Of a stretch of DNA of 35,474 nt, positions 15,123-24,909 are shown one piece after another. The notes beneath the pieces were generated by a model that did not search any database, was not told the DNA's origin, and saw nothing but the letters and a program-made list of their open reading frames with translations. Location: positions 1 to 35,474 of the forward strand of contig JAKAWG010000054.1 of assembly GCA_021817045.1 (NCBI GenBank), given 5' to 3'. Numbering within the stretch: the first letter of the stretch is position 1; every line of letters starts with the position of its first letter. The translations under genes and the position numbers were made by a program. The DNA is from Acidobacteriota bacterium. Lineage in GTDB: Bacteria; Acidobacteriota; Terriglobia; UBA7540.

Positions 15123-16808
15123 TTATTCCCGCTCTGCGGCTTCCAGGAAAGCACGCAGTTTCCGGCTGCGTGAAGGATGGCGAAGCTTGCGGAGGGCCTT
15201 GGCTTCAATCTGACGGATGCGCTCGCGGGTGACCGCGAAGCTCTGCCCGACCTCCTCGAGCGTGTGCTCGCTGCCGTCATCGAGGCCAAACCGCATCTTG
15301 ATAACTTTCTCCTCGCGCGGCGCCAAGGTCTTCAAAACCGCTTCGGTCTGCTCTTTCAAATTGATGTTGATGACCGCCTCGGCGGGCGAGATGACCCCGC
15401 GGTCTTCGATGAAATCGCCAAGGTGCGAGTCTTCCTCTTCCCCGATGGGAGTCTCGAGCGAGATCGGCTCCTGGGCGATTTTCATCACCTTACGCACCTT
15501 AATCACCGGAATGTCCATCCGCTTGGCAATCTCTTCTGAAGTGGGCTCACGGCCGAATTCCTGGACGAGCTGGCGCGAAGTGCGTATCAGCTTATTGATG
15601 GTTTCGATCATGTGGACCGGGATTCGGATAGTCCGGGCCTGGTCTGCGATGGCGCGCGTGATCGCTTGCCGGATCCACCAGGTGGCGTAGGTCGAGAACT
15701 TGTAGCCGCGCCGGTATTCGAACTTGTCCACCGCCTTCATCAAGCCGATGTTCCCTTCCTGAATCAAGTCCAGGAATTGCAGGCCGCGATTCGTATACTT
15801 CTTGGCGATGGACACTACCAGGCGCAGGTTAGCTTCAATCAAGTCGCGCTTTGCGGCTTCGGCTTCCTGTTCGCCGGCAAGGATGGTCTGCAGCGTCCGC
15901 TTCAACTCGGCCGCGCTCACCTCGTTTCGCGCTTCGAGCTCGCCGAGCTTCGCCTTCCATTGGCGTAACTCCTTGCGCAACTCCTTGGCCCCGCCGGCGC
16001 GTGCATTCTCCATGCGTCTGTCCAGCCGATTCACCTCGCGCTCAACGGGCTTCAATTCTTCCGCCGCGACGCGGATCCGGTCGATGAGTTTGAGGTTCTG
16101 CGAATGCGTAAACCCGATGGAGCGAATTAGCCTGGAGATCATGATCCAGTGCCGCGCAACGGCGAGGCTGTAACGCCGGTAATCGCGCGGCCGGCGGGTG
16201 CGCCGAATGGCGTCTCGCTTCGTGCGGAGCGACATTAGCCTTTTGCGAAGGCGCTCGACCTCGCCGAGGGCTGAAAGGGCTTCCTGCAGGCGCGCCTCAA
16301 TTTTTTCTTCGGTAAGCTCGTCGTCGTTGAAGACAACAACTTCTTTGAGGTTTCGCCGCCGTTCCGCCAGTTCTTTCTTTAGCGCGAGCGCTTCCTGCAC
16401 CGTCAGCGGCGAGCGGGACAGCGCCTTCAACACGCTCAACTGGCCTCGCTCGATCCGGCGTGCGATTTCCACCTCGCCTTCGCGCGTCAGCAACGGAACC
16501 GTACCCATCTCACGCAAGTACATTCGGACCGGATCGTTAGTCTTGTCCAGGCCCCCGGGGGTAAGGTCCAGGTCACCTTCTTCACCGAGGTCTTCGTCAA
16601 GCTTGACCTCTTCTTTCTCCCGGGCTCGCGGCGAATCGAGCACCTCAATCCCGGCGTTATCGAACATGGCGAGAACATCCTCGAGTTCTTCAGCCGAGTG
16701 AACATCGGAAGGAAGCATGTCATTCACTTCGTCGTAAAGGAGATAGCCCTTCTCCTTACCCATGTGAATGAGTTTGCTCACCTGATCGTACTTTTCATCG
16801 AATGCCAA
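15123..16808 (-). CDS. rpoD: Primary RNA polymerase sigma factor RpoD (sigma-70)
   Basis: The housekeeping sigma factor. Region 1.1 covers about residues 1-75. Region 1.2 starts near 92 with '[21 protein letters not shown]'. A charged non-conserved insert fills about 130-310. Regions 2.1-2.4 follow with '[20 protein letters not shown]', '[19 protein letters not shown]' and '[17 protein letters not shown]'. Region 3 contains '[14 protein letters not shown]', and region 4.2 ends the protein with '[19 protein letters not shown]'. The start is TTG at 16808 with GGGAGG about 10 nt upstream. The length of 561 residues is normal. It lies 84 bp after dnaG, the usual macromolecular synthesis order, and the OsmC gene begins 3 nt after its stop. 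Confidence 0.98.
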   Translation of the reverse strand: MAFDEKYDQVSKLIHMGKEKGYLLYDEVNDMLPSDVHSAEELEDVLAMFDNAGIEVLDSPRAREKEEVKLDEDLGEEGDLDLTPGGLDKTNDPVRMYLREMGTVPLLTREGEVEIARRIERGQLSVLKALSRSPLTVQEALALKKELAERRRNLKEVVVFNDDELTEEKIEARLQEALSALGEVERLRKRLMSLRTKRDAIRRTRRPRDYRRYSLAVARHWIMISRLIRSIGFTHSQNLKLIDRIRVAAEELKPVEREVNRLDRRMENARAGGAKELRKELRQWKAKLGELEARNEVSAAELKRTLQTILAGEQEAEAAKRDLIEANLRLVVSIAKKYTNRGLQFLDLIQEGNIGLMKAVDKFEYRRGYKFSTYATWWIRQAITRAIADQARTIRIPVHMIETINKLIRTSRQLVQEFGREPTSEEIAKRMDIPVIKVRKVMKIAQEPISLETPIGEEEDSHLGDFIEDRGVISPAEAVININLKEQTEAVLKTLAPREEKVIKMRFGLDDGSEHTLEEVGQSFAVTRERIRQIEAKALRKLRHPSRSRKLRAFLEAAERE

Positions 16809-16892
16809 AGCTACAACCTCCCGAGGAATCCCACCTCATTAGTTTGATGTTACACTCGCGCAGGGGGTTAGGCGCGGAAAGAGGAAATTTGA

Positions 16893-18653
16893 TCAGCTTG
16901 GGCTAGCGCCTAAGTCCTTTATAAGATTAGGCTTGAGCTTTAGGAGCCGAGCCAGCTCCTCCGAGTTCCCTTCGCTCTCAGCCCTCTTGATCGCCGCTTG
17001 GAGCGACGCCAGCTTCTTTTTCCCCTGCCATTGCTGTTTCAGCGCCTCCACACATTGACGCACGCTCTGACGGTCAATAGTTGTTTCCCTTCGGAACTGC
17101 AACTCGAAGACGACGCGGCTCTCTTCTGCCGTGAGCGAGGCTATAAACCGATCCAGATTCACTCCACCCTCAAGCCGATGCTCCTCCAGCAGCTTACGGA
17201 AGATTGGTTCCGTGGCAAGCCCCTCGCACAGACCTTGCTCAAGGACAGCGGGGAGGAATTCCGTCCTTAGGCCGGCGTCATCCAAGAACGCCTTGAGCAG
17301 CTCTGGCTCAGACGGGGTGACCCGGCCTGTCCCAGGAGCGCGTTGGACTGGCACCTCGCCCGCCCGGCTCTGAACAGATTTGTTCAGCTCATTACGCAAC
17401 AGTACGTCTTCCACACGCAGTCGCTCGGCTAACCGGCTTGCAAGCTGAGTGCGAAGAATCGCGTTCGGAACTTTCGCGAGATATGGCAGCACAGCGTTTA
17501 CCGCGCGAACTTTCCCTTCTGGCGTTCTCAAGCCGTGCTTCTCTGCAGCGCGGTCAGCCAGATAGTCAAGATAGGCAGGGGCTTGTTCCAATCGCTCCCG
17601 ATAAGCGCCAGCGCCGCTCCTGCGGATGAATGCGTCGGGATCCAGGCCGTCCGGCAAGGTCAGCACGTTGATTTCGAAACCCTCTTCCAGCAGCAGGCTG
17701 AGCGAACGCTCCGTCGCCGCAATTCCGGCTGTGTCCGGGTCGTAGTTTACCGTCACTCGCCGTGTGTACCGTCCAAGCAGCCGAACCTGAGTTTCTGTGA
17801 GACTGGTGCCGCAGGATGCTACTACAGATTGGATGCCCGCCGAGGCCAGCGCGATGCAGTCCATGTAACCTTCCACAAGGATCGCCGCGTCGAGCTGCCG
17901 AATGGAGGGCCCAGCCTCATGAAGATGATAGAGAATCCGGCTCTTCGTATAGATCGGCGTTTCCGGCGAATTCAGGTACTTCGGCTCTTCGTCGCCGAGC
18001 GCCCGTCCGGCGAACGCCGCCACCTTCCCGCTCTCCTGCACGATGGGGAAGATGACGCGCCGCCGAAAGCGATCCAGGAATCCCGCTCCTTCGCGTCCAG
18101 GGACCACGAGCCCGCTCTTTTCGATCAGGGCGGCTGCAAAACCAGCCTCGGACAGAGCGCGAGCCAGCGCGGTTCCCTGGGACGGAGCGTAACCAATACG
18201 AAACTGCGCGAGAGTTCGCTCGTCGAGCCCACGGTCCGTCAGGTAAGCGCGGGCAGCTCTTCCCTCTGCGCCGCCGCTCAGCTGCACGGCGAAAAACTGC
18301 GCTGCGACTTCATGAATGCGGTAAAGCTCGGCACGTTCGCGAGCGTGCGAATCGTCGTGGTGGAAGCCCGCGCGGTCCGGCAGCTTAACCCCGGCTTTCT
18401 CCGCCAACCGCTCCAAAGCCTCGGGAAACGCCACGTTTTCGATCAACATGACGAACTTAAACACGTCTCCGCCCACTCCGCACCCAAAACAGTGGAAAAT
18501 CTGGCGCGCGGGATGAACCGAGAACGATGGCGTCTTCTCTTGGTGAAACGGACATAGGCCGACGAAGTTCGTCCCTGCCTTACGCAGCCGCACGTAGTCC
18601 CCAACCACCTTTACAATGTCGACTGACGCGCGGATTTCTTCCCAAGGCTTCAT
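16893..18653 (-). CDS. dnaG: DNA primase DnaG
   Basis: Makes RNA primers for chromosome replication. The N-terminal zinc-binding domain has C34, H37, C55 and C58 (LCPFHQEKTPSF and FHCFGCG). The RNA-polymerase core follows with the 'KYLNSPETPIYTKSRILY' segment, and the TOPRIM motif is 'ILVEGYMDCIALASAG' with the second acidic pair in 'VTVNYDPDTAGIAA'. The C-terminal helicase-interacting part is present but short. The length of 586 residues is normal. The ATG at 18653 starts the typical N-terminus. It sits between a Cys-rich protein gene and rpoD on the same strand, probably one transcript. Confidence 0.97.
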   Translation of the reverse strand: MKPWEEIRASVDIVKVVGDYVRLRKAGTNFVGLCPFHQEKTPSFSVHPARQIFHCFGCGVGGDVFKFVMLIENVAFPEALERLAEKAGVKLPDRAGFHHDDSHARERAELYRIHEVAAQFFAVQLSGGAEGRAARAYLTDRGLDERTLAQFRIGYAPSQGTALARALSEAGFAAALIEKSGLVVPGREGAGFLDRFRRRVIFPIVQESGKVAAFAGRALGDEEPKYLNSPETPIYTKSRILYHLHEAGPSIRQLDAAILVEGYMDCIALASAGIQSVVASCGTSLTETQVRLLGRYTRRVTVNYDPDTAGIAATERSLSLLLEEGFEINVLTLPDGLDPDAFIRRSGAGAYRERLEQAPAYLDYLADRAAEKHGLRTPEGKVRAVNAVLPYLAKVPNAILRTQLASRLAERLRVEDVLLRNELNKSVQSRAGEVPVQRAPGTGRVTPSEPELLKAFLDDAGLRTEFLPAVLEQGLCEGLATEPIFRKLLEEHRLEGGVNLDRFIASLTAEESRVVFELQFRRETTIDRQSVRQCVEALKQQWQGKKKLASLQAAIKRAESEGNSEELARLLKLKPNLIKDLGASPS

Positions 18654-18673
18654 CGGAACCGGTTCAATCTGTA

Positions 18674-19315
18674 CTATGGCGTTACAATCAAGCCCGGCGC
18701 ATTCTTCGTGAAGGTGCCGGGATCAAATTGGGAGCGCAGGAAATCGATTGAGGCTCTGCCTTTCGGCCTGCCGTTCGAGCGCATGGCCACGAGCTGAGTC
18801 AAGAGAATAAGCACATCGCGCATCTCCGGCTCGGGCACGCTTGCCGGCACCTTGAGCCCTTCCCTGTCGCGCTCCTTGTTGCCTTCGACGGCCTTCTTAA
18901 GCGCATCGTAAAGCTCGCGCTGCATCCGGTGGTCTGGGGGCTTCTCGTAAATAACCCCTTTAGAGAGCGTGTCAAAACCTTCAGCCAGCGCCACCATCGC
19001 CGCGATCACGTCGGAATCTACCAGCGAAGGGTTTTCCCGGGCGGATTCGCAGACCGCGTAAGCAATATCCAGAAACAAGCGGTCATGACCCGCCAGGACC
19101 GATCTCGAAATTCTCCGCTCCGCGAATGGAATTGTATCCCAATCACTCGGCAGCCGCTTTTCGTAGTGCTCGCGGCTGGCTATCAGGTGAGGGCAGTCGG
19201 ACGGGCAGTCGATGGTGACTTCGCGCTCTTGCCCGCAACAGATCGCGCAAATCATCGCCGACTTCGCCGGGCAGAACCGCTTTGCCTTCCTCTTTTCGCA
19301 GATGACACAGACCAA
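18674..19315 (-). CDS. Cys-rich N-terminus (probable zinc-binding) protein of unknown function
   Basis: No family recognised with certainty. The first 45 residues contain eight cysteines (C3, C6, C15, C23, C26, C27, C37 and C41), beginning MVCVICEKRKAKRFCPAK and arranged as CxxC pairs that would suit one or two zinc sites. The rest is mostly helical, with no transmembrane segment or signal peptide. The length is 213 residues. Its stop is 20 bp before the dnaG start, and it follows etfA by 83 bp on the same strand, so it probably belongs to the transcript that runs through dnaG and rpoD. The conserved placement hints at a link with replication or transcription, but that is only inference. Confidence 0.7.
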   Translation of the reverse strand: MVCVICEKRKAKRFCPAKSAMICAICCGQEREVTIDCPSDCPHLIASREHYEKRLPSDWDTIPFAERRISRSVLAGHDRLFLDIAYAVCESARENPSLVDSDVIAAMVALAEGFDTLSKGVIYEKPPDHRMQRELYDALKKAVEGNKERDREGLKVPASVPEPEMRDVLILLTQLVAMRSNGRPKGRASIDFLRSQFDPGTFTKNAPGLIVTP

Positions 19316-19398
19316 GATTTCTTCCTTATTCCGGGCCTTGCACGAGATAGTCCGGCTCTTTCACGCCTTTTGCGTTGCCGGAGCGCTCAAAATCCGCC

Positions 19399-20403
19399 TT
19401 AGCTGCTTCCCTTCGCCTTCTTAATCTCCTCGGTTAGAGGCGGAACAATTTGAAACAAGTCGCCCACGATGCCGTATGAAGCAATTTCGAAAATCGGCGC
19501 CTCACGGTCCTTATTGATCGCCACGATGGTGTGCGACCCCTTCATGCCCACTTGGTGCTGGATAGCCCCGGAAATACCCAGGGCGACGTAAAGCCTGGGC
19601 GCTACGGTCTGGCCGGAACTGCCGATCTGGCGGTCCATCGGCAGCCAGCCGTTGTCACAAACGGGCCGCGACGCGCCCATTTCGCCTCCCAGAGCCTCGG
19701 CAAGCGATTTCACCAACGCCACATTTTCCGGCGCCTTAATGCCTCGACCAGCCGCCACAATAATCTCCGCTTGGCTCAAATCCACGGTTTGCCGGGCTTC
19801 GCGAAAACGTTCCCCGGGCCGAGTGCGGATGCTTTCGGCAGGCAAGTTCAGGGGAACCCGGCTGACCCGCGCGTGCCCGTCATCCCGCTCAACAGAGTCC
19901 TCACGGAACGAACCCGCCTGAAACGAGATTAAGTAAGGCGGATCGCCCAAGAGCTCCACGTCAGCATTCAATTTCCCCTGGAACATCTGACGCGTCAAGA
20001 CGCAGCGCTCGTCCTGCCAGCGATAACCCAGACAATCGCTCACGAGGCAGCGTTCGAGGGTTGCCGCAAGGCGAGGGGCGAAATCGCGCGCCTGATACGT
20101 GTGGCCGAAAAGAACATATCCTGCTTGGCGCTCCCGAACCACTTTATTGAGCGCCAAAACAAATCCATCTGCCGTGTATTCGCGCAGCGCAGGCGATTCG
20201 ACTTGTAGGATCTCGTCCAAGCGCGCCTGCGCCAACTCCGCCGTGGGGATGCCTTCGGCGCTCTCGCCCAGGATTACCGCCGCAACACGACCCCCTGTAT
20301 CCTTTGCCAGCCGCTGGCCTGCGGCTAGCGCTTCCCGCGAAGCGCGAATGATCTTGCCCGCCTGATGTTCGATGAACACCAGAACGTCTACCGGGCCGCT
20401 CAT
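19399..20403 (-). CDS. etfA: Electron transfer flavoprotein alpha subunit EtfA
   Basis: The FAD-binding large subunit of the electron transfer flavoprotein, which carries electrons from acyl-CoA and other dehydrogenases to the quinone pool. The C-terminal FAD domain is clear: '[17 protein letters not shown]', '[16 protein letters not shown]', '[25 protein letters not shown]' in part, and '[19 protein letters not shown]'. The N-terminal nucleotide-binding-like domain covers about residues 5-190. ATG 20403 ([13 protein letters not shown]) is preferred over an upstream in-frame ATG because the intervening sequence is repeat DNA. The length of 334 residues is normal. etfB lies upstream with 159 bp of repeat-bearing DNA between. 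Confidence 0.93.
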   Translation of the reverse strand: MSGPVDVLVFIEHQAGKIIRASREALAAGQRLAKDTGGRVAAVILGESAEGIPTAELAQARLDEILQVESPALREYTADGFVLALNKVVRERQAGYVLFGHTYQARDFAPRLAATLERCLVSDCLGYRWQDERCVLTRQMFQGKLNADVELLGDPPYLISFQAGSFREDSVERDDGHARVSRVPLNLPAESIRTRPGERFREARQTVDLSQAEIIVAAGRGIKAPENVALVKSLAEALGGEMGASRPVCDNGWLPMDRQIGSSGQTVAPRLYVALGISGAIQHQVGMKGSHTIVAINKDREAPIFEIASYGIVGDLFQIVPPLTEEIKKAKGSS

Positions 20404-20478
20404 GAAAAATCTCTTTAGCCGAATTATATGGACGTTATGGTCGTGCTTCCGAACAAGCTTTCCCTTCTCCCAATGTGG

Positions 20479-20497
20479 CACGGGTATCCTGCCCGTG
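20479..20497. repeat. REP-like hairpin in the etfB-etfA gap
   Basis: CACGGG (20479-20484) pairs with CCCGTG (20492-20497) around a 7-nt loop; a second GC-rich pairing, CCACGGCC...GGCCGCG-like, follows to about 20530. The form GGCACGGGTATCCTGCCCGTG is a familiar dispersed repeat in this kind of genome. It may lower etfA transcription relative to etfB. Confidence 0.5.
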
Positions 20498-20562
20498 TCC
20501 AACCACGGCCCCGATGGCCGCGCCACGGGAGAGCGTGCAAGCATATTTTCCGAAATGCCACG

Positions 20563-21354
20563 CTACAGCGCGCGCGCCTCATTCCTGAGCTTGTCCACCA
20601 GCCGGACGGCCACTTCCCTCGCGCCGCCTTCGAGAAACTCCGTCGTTGATTTCTTCTCCGGCGCGTAGAGACGGAGGATTCTCTGCCTGGGCGCGAGGTC
20701 TTCATCGCTCAGGCCAAGATCGGCCTTCGTCATCTTACGGATCGTCTTAGACTTCGCTCCCATAATCCCCTTGAGCGTGGCATAGCGCGGCTTGTTTATT
20801 CCGGACTGAATCGTGAGCAGCGCTGGAAGAGGCAGATCGACCCACTGGAACCACCCGCCTTCCAGCTCCCGTTTCACGCGCAAGCCGAGATCGAGCGGCT
20901 GAATTTCCATCACGATTGTTGCGTGGGGTAGGTTCAATAACCCGGCCAGGATAACACCCGTCTGCGCATATCCACAGTCGTCAGACTGCAAGCCTGTTAG
21001 GATAAGGTCCGGGCGCTCCGGACCAAGCGCCGACGCCAGCGCCCGCGCCACGCCGTGCGCGTCTATTCCGTCAAACCCTGGGTCGTCCAGATGAATGGCT
21101 CGGTCCGCACCCTTCGCCAGCGCCTCCTTGATCGCTTGCTGCACACGGGCAGGACCAAGCGCGCACACCACCACCTCGTTTCCTTGCGCTTCTGCTGCTG
21201 ATTCCTTGAGCCGCAGCGCTTCCTCGAGCGCGTAAATATCAGGTTCGTTCATCTCGTAGCTGACGTCGGCCTCCCGAATCCATCGGCCGCTCTCGTCGGT
21301 GCGGAGCACAGAATCACGCGCAGGAACTTGCTTGATGCAGACGGCAATCTTCAA
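20563..21354 (-). CDS. etfB: Electron transfer flavoprotein beta subunit EtfB
   Basis: The AMP-binding small subunit, partner of EtfA. It starts MKIAVCIKQVPARDS, the typical opening of the family. The 'MNEPDIYALEEALRLKE' segment and the nucleotide-binding 'DLILTGLQSDDCGYAQTG' are visible. The central 'LPALLTIQSGINKPRYATLKGIM' region includes the recognition loop through which ETF docks to dehydrogenases. The length of 263 residues is normal. It is followed by etfA on the same strand, with a repeat-bearing gap between. It starts 146 bp after the end of fabF, so it may be read from the fab transcript or its own promoter. Confidence 0.95.
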   Translation of the reverse strand: MKIAVCIKQVPARDSVLRTDESGRWIREADVSYEMNEPDIYALEEALRLKESAAEAQGNEVVVCALGPARVQQAIKEALAKGADRAIHLDDPGFDGIDAHGVARALASALGPERPDLILTGLQSDDCGYAQTGVILAGLLNLPHATIVMEIQPLDLGLRVKRELEGGWFQWVDLPLPALLTIQSGINKPRYATLKGIMGAKSKTIRKMTKADLGLSDEDLAPRQRILRLYAPEKKSTTEFLEGGAREVAVRLVDKLRNEARAL

Positions 21355-21500
21355 GATCTTCGTCCCGGTCCAAAGGATTGAGCGCCACGAGCGCCTCTGA
21401 CGCGTTCACTCCCAGGTCTCAGCAGCGCATGATTACACAGCACTTCCAGCCCAGGGCGTCTTGATGCGTACCTGGCCATCACGGCGCGCCCAGCGGCACT

Positions 21501-22742
21501 TCATTCAGTGTACTGCTTGAACAGCAGCGCCGCGTTGGTGCCTCCAAAGCCGAAGGAAGTGGAGAGCGCATATTCCAAGGGCATCTTACGAGCCTGGTTG
21601 GGAACGTAGTCGAGATCGCATTCGGGATCGGGAATCTGATAATTGATCGTAGGAGGCGCCACCTGGTCGCGCAGAGCGAGTACCGTAAATCCGGCCTCTA
21701 GCCCTCCCGCGCCTCCAAGCAAATGGCCGGTCATCGACTTCGTGGAGCTGACCGCCAGTTTGCGGGCGTGGCTCCCGAAGACTTTTTTTACGGCCAGCGT
21801 TTCCAGGCGGTCGTTATAGGGAGTAGAAGTACCGTGGGCGTTGATATAGTTCACCTGCTCCGGCAACACCTTGGCGTCGGCGAGGGTGTTCTGAATGGCG
21901 CGCACAGCGCCGGCCGCACTCTCGGAGGGCTGAGTGATGTGAAAGGCGTCACCCGACATGCCGTAGCCCACAATTTCCGCCAAGATCGGCGCCCCACGCC
22001 TTCGCGCGAAACCCAATTCTTCGAGCACCACGATGCCGGCGCCTTCGCCAATCACAAAGCCGTCGCGCTCCCGGTCAAACGGGCGACTGGCGCGCTCGGG
22101 CGCGTCGTTGCGCGTGGAAAGCGCGCGCATGGCCGCGAATCCGCCCACTCCCATCGGCGTGATGGCCGCTTCCGCGCCGCCGCAAATCATCGCGTCCGCA
22201 TCGCAGCGGGCAATGATCTTGTAGGAGTCACCCACCGAATGCGCGCTCGACGAACAGGCCGTACACGTGGCCGAATTCGGCCCCTTCGCGCCCCAGCGGA
22301 TGGAAACGAATCCGGCCGCCAGGTTGACAATCGAAGCAGGAATGAAAAATGGCGAGATGCGCCGCGGGCCGCCCTGCATGAGCGCGGTATGCTCGCGCTC
22401 GATGACATCGAACCCGCCGATCCCCGAGCCCACGTGGACCCCTACTCGCTCGGCGTTCTCCGGCCCAACCTTGAGTCCGGACTGTTCCAAGGCAAATTGC
22501 GCAGCCGCCATCGCAAACTGAATAAAGAGCCCCATTTTCTTCAGTTCTTTTTTCTCGACGAACTGAAGCGGGTCGAAGCCTTTCACTTCAGCGGCGATCG
22601 TAGCGGGAAACCCTGCGGTGTCAAAATGTGTAATGGGCCCTACGCCGTTCCGCCCGGCCAGCACCGCTTGCCACGCCTCTTCCGTGCCCACGCCGACCGG
22701 GCTTACCAAACCTACGCCTGTGACGACAACTCTTCTCGACAA
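21501..22742 (-). CDS. fabF: Beta-ketoacyl-ACP synthase II FabF
   Basis: Condenses malonyl-ACP with acyl-ACP to elongate fatty acids. The nucleophile is C163 in the segment NSATCTACSSSAHSVGD. The two catalytic histidines are in 'NAHGTSTPYND' and 'MTGHLLGGAGG', and the C-terminal 'SFGFGGTNAALLF' glycine-rich loop is present. The start is TTG at 22742 (MSRRVVVTGVG), with AAAGGA upstream. The length of 413 residues is typical. It is the last gene of the fab cluster, 34 bp after acpP. Confidence 0.97.
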   Translation of the reverse strand: MSRRVVVTGVGLVSPVGVGTEEAWQAVLAGRNGVGPITHFDTAGFPATIAAEVKGFDPLQFVEKKELKKMGLFIQFAMAAAQFALEQSGLKVGPENAERVGVHVGSGIGGFDVIEREHTALMQGGPRRISPFFIPASIVNLAAGFVSIRWGAKGPNSATCTACSSSAHSVGDSYKIIARCDADAMICGGAEAAITPMGVGGFAAMRALSTRNDAPERASRPFDRERDGFVIGEGAGIVVLEELGFARRRGAPILAEIVGYGMSGDAFHITQPSESAAGAVRAIQNTLADAKVLPEQVNYINAHGTSTPYNDRLETLAVKKVFGSHARKLAVSSTKSMTGHLLGGAGGLEAGFTVLALRDQVAPPTINYQIPDPECDLDYVPNQARKMPLEYALSTSFGFGGTNAALLFKQYTE

Positions 22743-22776
22743 AACTGATTCCTTTCCTCGAGCAACGTGCCGGCCG

Positions 22777-23025
22777 TCAGTTCGTCGAAGATTTCACGTG
22801 AGACTGGATATAATCCACCGCGTCCTTGACCGTTTGGATCTTTTCTGCGTCTTCGTCGGGGATCTCAATTTCGAACGCTTCTTCGAGGGTCATCACCAGC
22901 TCGACGATATCCAGAGAGTCCGCGCCCAAGTCGTCGATGAAGTGCGCCGTGGGAGTCACTTCCGATTCGTCTACTCCGAGCTGCTCCACGATGAGCTGCT
23001 TGACCTTCTCTTCAATGGATGCCAT
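22777..23025 (-). CDS. acpP: Acyl carrier protein
   Basis: The small acidic carrier of growing acyl chains. The phosphopantetheine attachment serine is S37 in [13 protein letters not shown]. The flanking acidic helices 'FIDDLGAD' and '[12 protein letters not shown]' are canonical. The length of 82 residues is normal. A strong GGAGGA ribosome binding site lies just before the ATG, fitting the high expression expected of this protein. It sits between fabG and fabF, the usual order. Confidence 0.98.
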   Translation of the reverse strand: MASIEEKVKQLIVEQLGVDESEVTPTAHFIDDLGADSLDIVELVMTLEEAFEIEIPDEDAEKIQTVKDAVDYIQSHVKSSTN

Positions 23026-23173
23026 TAATCCTTCCTCCTGGGATGAGGTGGCCAGTCATTCTAGCAATCCCTGAACTGCACAGACAAGCTGCCTCTTTGC
23101 TCACGTCTTCCGCGTCCTTATTCCGAACGCGTCTGGGAGCCGGTTATTCTGCGACGGCCCCCGGCGAGCGCAC

Positions 23174-23932
23174 TTACGCCATATGCATCCCACCGTTGAC
23201 ATTCAGGCAATGCCCGGTGATATAGGCCGCGTCGTCGGAAGCCAGGAAACGAACTGCCAACGCGACTTCGCGCCCGGTCCCGACGCGCCCCGCCGGAATA
23301 GCGCCGAGAATCTTCTGCCGCAGGGTATCCGACAGCTTCTGCGTCATGGCCGTGTCGATGAAGCCGGGAGCAACTGCATTGACCGTAATATTCCGGCTCG
23401 CCACTTCCGCAGCCACCGCCTTAGTAAGGCCCAGCAAGCCCGCCTTGGAGGCGATGTAATTCGCCTGCCCGGGATTACCCACCTGAGCCACCACCGAGGC
23501 GATACTGATGATTCTGCCATAACGCTGCTTCACCATGAAAGGCAGAACCGCCCTGATGCAGTGGTAAGCGCCTCCGAGATTCACCTTTAACACAGCCTCC
23601 CAGTCTTCGAGCTTCATGCGCATCAGCAAGTTGTCGCGGGTGAGTCCGGCGTTATTCACCAAGATGTCGATTTTGGCCCATGCGGCGATCACGGCGTCAA
23701 CCCCAGCCTTGACGGCTGCGCTATCGCCTACATCCATTGTCACCGCCATCGCCTCCCCGCCACGCCCCGCAAACTCGGCGGCCAACTGCCGAAGTCTTTC
23801 CGCGTTCCGGCTGGCAAGGGCCACCTTGGCTCCCGCGTCCGAAAAGACCTCCGCACAGGCCAGACCGATGCCTTGCGAGGCTCCCGTCACCAAGGCGACT
23901 CGCCCCTGAAGCGGCTTCGGATTATCGCTCAA
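23174..23932 (-). CDS. fabG: 3-oxoacyl-ACP reductase FabG
   Basis: An NADPH-dependent short-chain dehydrogenase that reduces beta-ketoacyl-ACP. The cofactor motif TGASQGIG is at residues 17-24, NNAG at 93-96, and the catalytic residues are S146 (ISIASVV), Y159 and K163 (ANYIASK). The C-terminal 'ITGHCLNVNGGMHM' is typical. The length of 252 residues is normal. The first bases overlap the end of fabD by 11 nt, so the two are translationally coupled. A 148-bp gap separates it from acpP. Confidence 0.96.
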   Translation of the reverse strand: MSDNPKPLQGRVALVTGASQGIGLACAEVFSDAGAKVALASRNAERLRQLAAEFAGRGGEAMAVTMDVGDSAAVKAGVDAVIAAWAKIDILVNNAGLTRDNLLMRMKLEDWEAVLKVNLGGAYHCIRAVLPFMVKQRYGRIISIASVVAQVGNPGQANYIASKAGLLGLTKAVAAEVASRNITVNAVAPGFIDTAMTQKLSDTLRQKILGAIPAGRVGTGREVALAVRFLASDDAAYITGHCLNVNGGMHMA

Positions 23933-24863
23933 GCGACCTCACTTTCTCCAGAGCCTCGTTCAGGGTGGTTTGATCCTCAACCCGCAGGCATTCGGCGCCA
24001 GGCCGCGTCTGGCGCACAAGGCCAGAGAGCACCTTCCCCGGACCAACCTCGATAAACACCCCCACGCCCGCCTCAGTGAGCCTCGACACCGACTGTGCCC
24101 AAAGGACCGTCGCCGTCACCTGCCGCTTCAGCCCGTCGCGCGCCTCGGCGGCGGTACGCACGATCTTCGCCTCGACGTTGTTGACCAGGGGAACTTCGGG
24201 ATCACGAATCTCAGTGTGCACCAGGTCGTTGGCCAAGCGGTCTTCCGCGGGTTGCATAAGCGGACAATGAAACGGAGCGCTGACCTTCAGCATCACTGCT
24301 TTTCGCACGCCCCGGCGACGCGCGAGCTCAACAGCGCGCTCAACTGCGCCCTTGTGCCCGGCAATCACGACCTGGCCGGGCGAATTCAGGTTGGCTAATG
24401 AGCAGATCTCCCCCTGTGCGGCCTCCCGGCAAACCGCCTCCGCGAGTGCGGGCTCGCCGCCGAGCAGCGCCGCCATCGCCCCTTCGCCCGCCGGCACCGC
24501 TTCCTGCATGTATTCGCCCCGCTTCCGCACAAGTCGCACTGCATCGGCCAGGCCGATTGCTCCCGCCACAACCAGCGCCGACGTTTCCCCCAGGCTGTGC
24601 CCAGCGACGTAATCCGGGCGCACACCCTTTTCCCGCAGGACCGCCGCCGCCGCCACGGACACCACCAGGATCGCCGGTTGCGTGTTGGCGGTTAATTGAA
24701 GCTCCTCAGCAGACCCTTCAAAGCAAAGTTGTGACAGCGGAAAGCCGATCGCGCGATCGGCTTCGTCGAACACGGCGCGGGCCGCCGCGAACGATTCGTA
24801 AAGCTCGCGGCCCATGCCGGCATATTGCGAGCCTTGACCGGGAAACAGGAAGGCGATCTTCAA
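23922..24863 (-). CDS. fabD: Malonyl-CoA:ACP transacylase FabD
   Basis: Loads malonyl groups from CoA onto ACP. The N-terminus MKIAFLFPGQGSQYAGMG carries the oxyanion-hole glutamine, the nucleophile is S90 in GHSLGE, and the catalytic histidine lies in 'VSAPFHCPLM'. The C-terminal 'FIEVGPGKVLSGLVRQ' is canonical. The length of 313 residues is typical. It overlaps fabG by 11 nt at its end and follows fabH by 46 bp. Confidence 0.97.
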   Translation of the reverse strand: MKIAFLFPGQGSQYAGMGRELYESFAAARAVFDEADRAIGFPLSQLCFEGSAEELQLTANTQPAILVVSVAAAAVLREKGVRPDYVAGHSLGETSALVVAGAIGLADAVRLVRKRGEYMQEAVPAGEGAMAALLGGEPALAEAVCREAAQGEICSLANLNSPGQVVIAGHKGAVERAVELARRRGVRKAVMLKVSAPFHCPLMQPAEDRLANDLVHTEIRDPEVPLVNNVEAKIVRTAAEARDGLKRQVTATVLWAQSVSRLTEAGVGVFIEVGPGKVLSGLVRQTRPGAECLRVEDQTTLNEALEKVRSLER

Positions 24864-24909
24864 AACACCAATCCATGGGCTCGTTGATTCAATAAATCGA
24901 TGACCGTCC

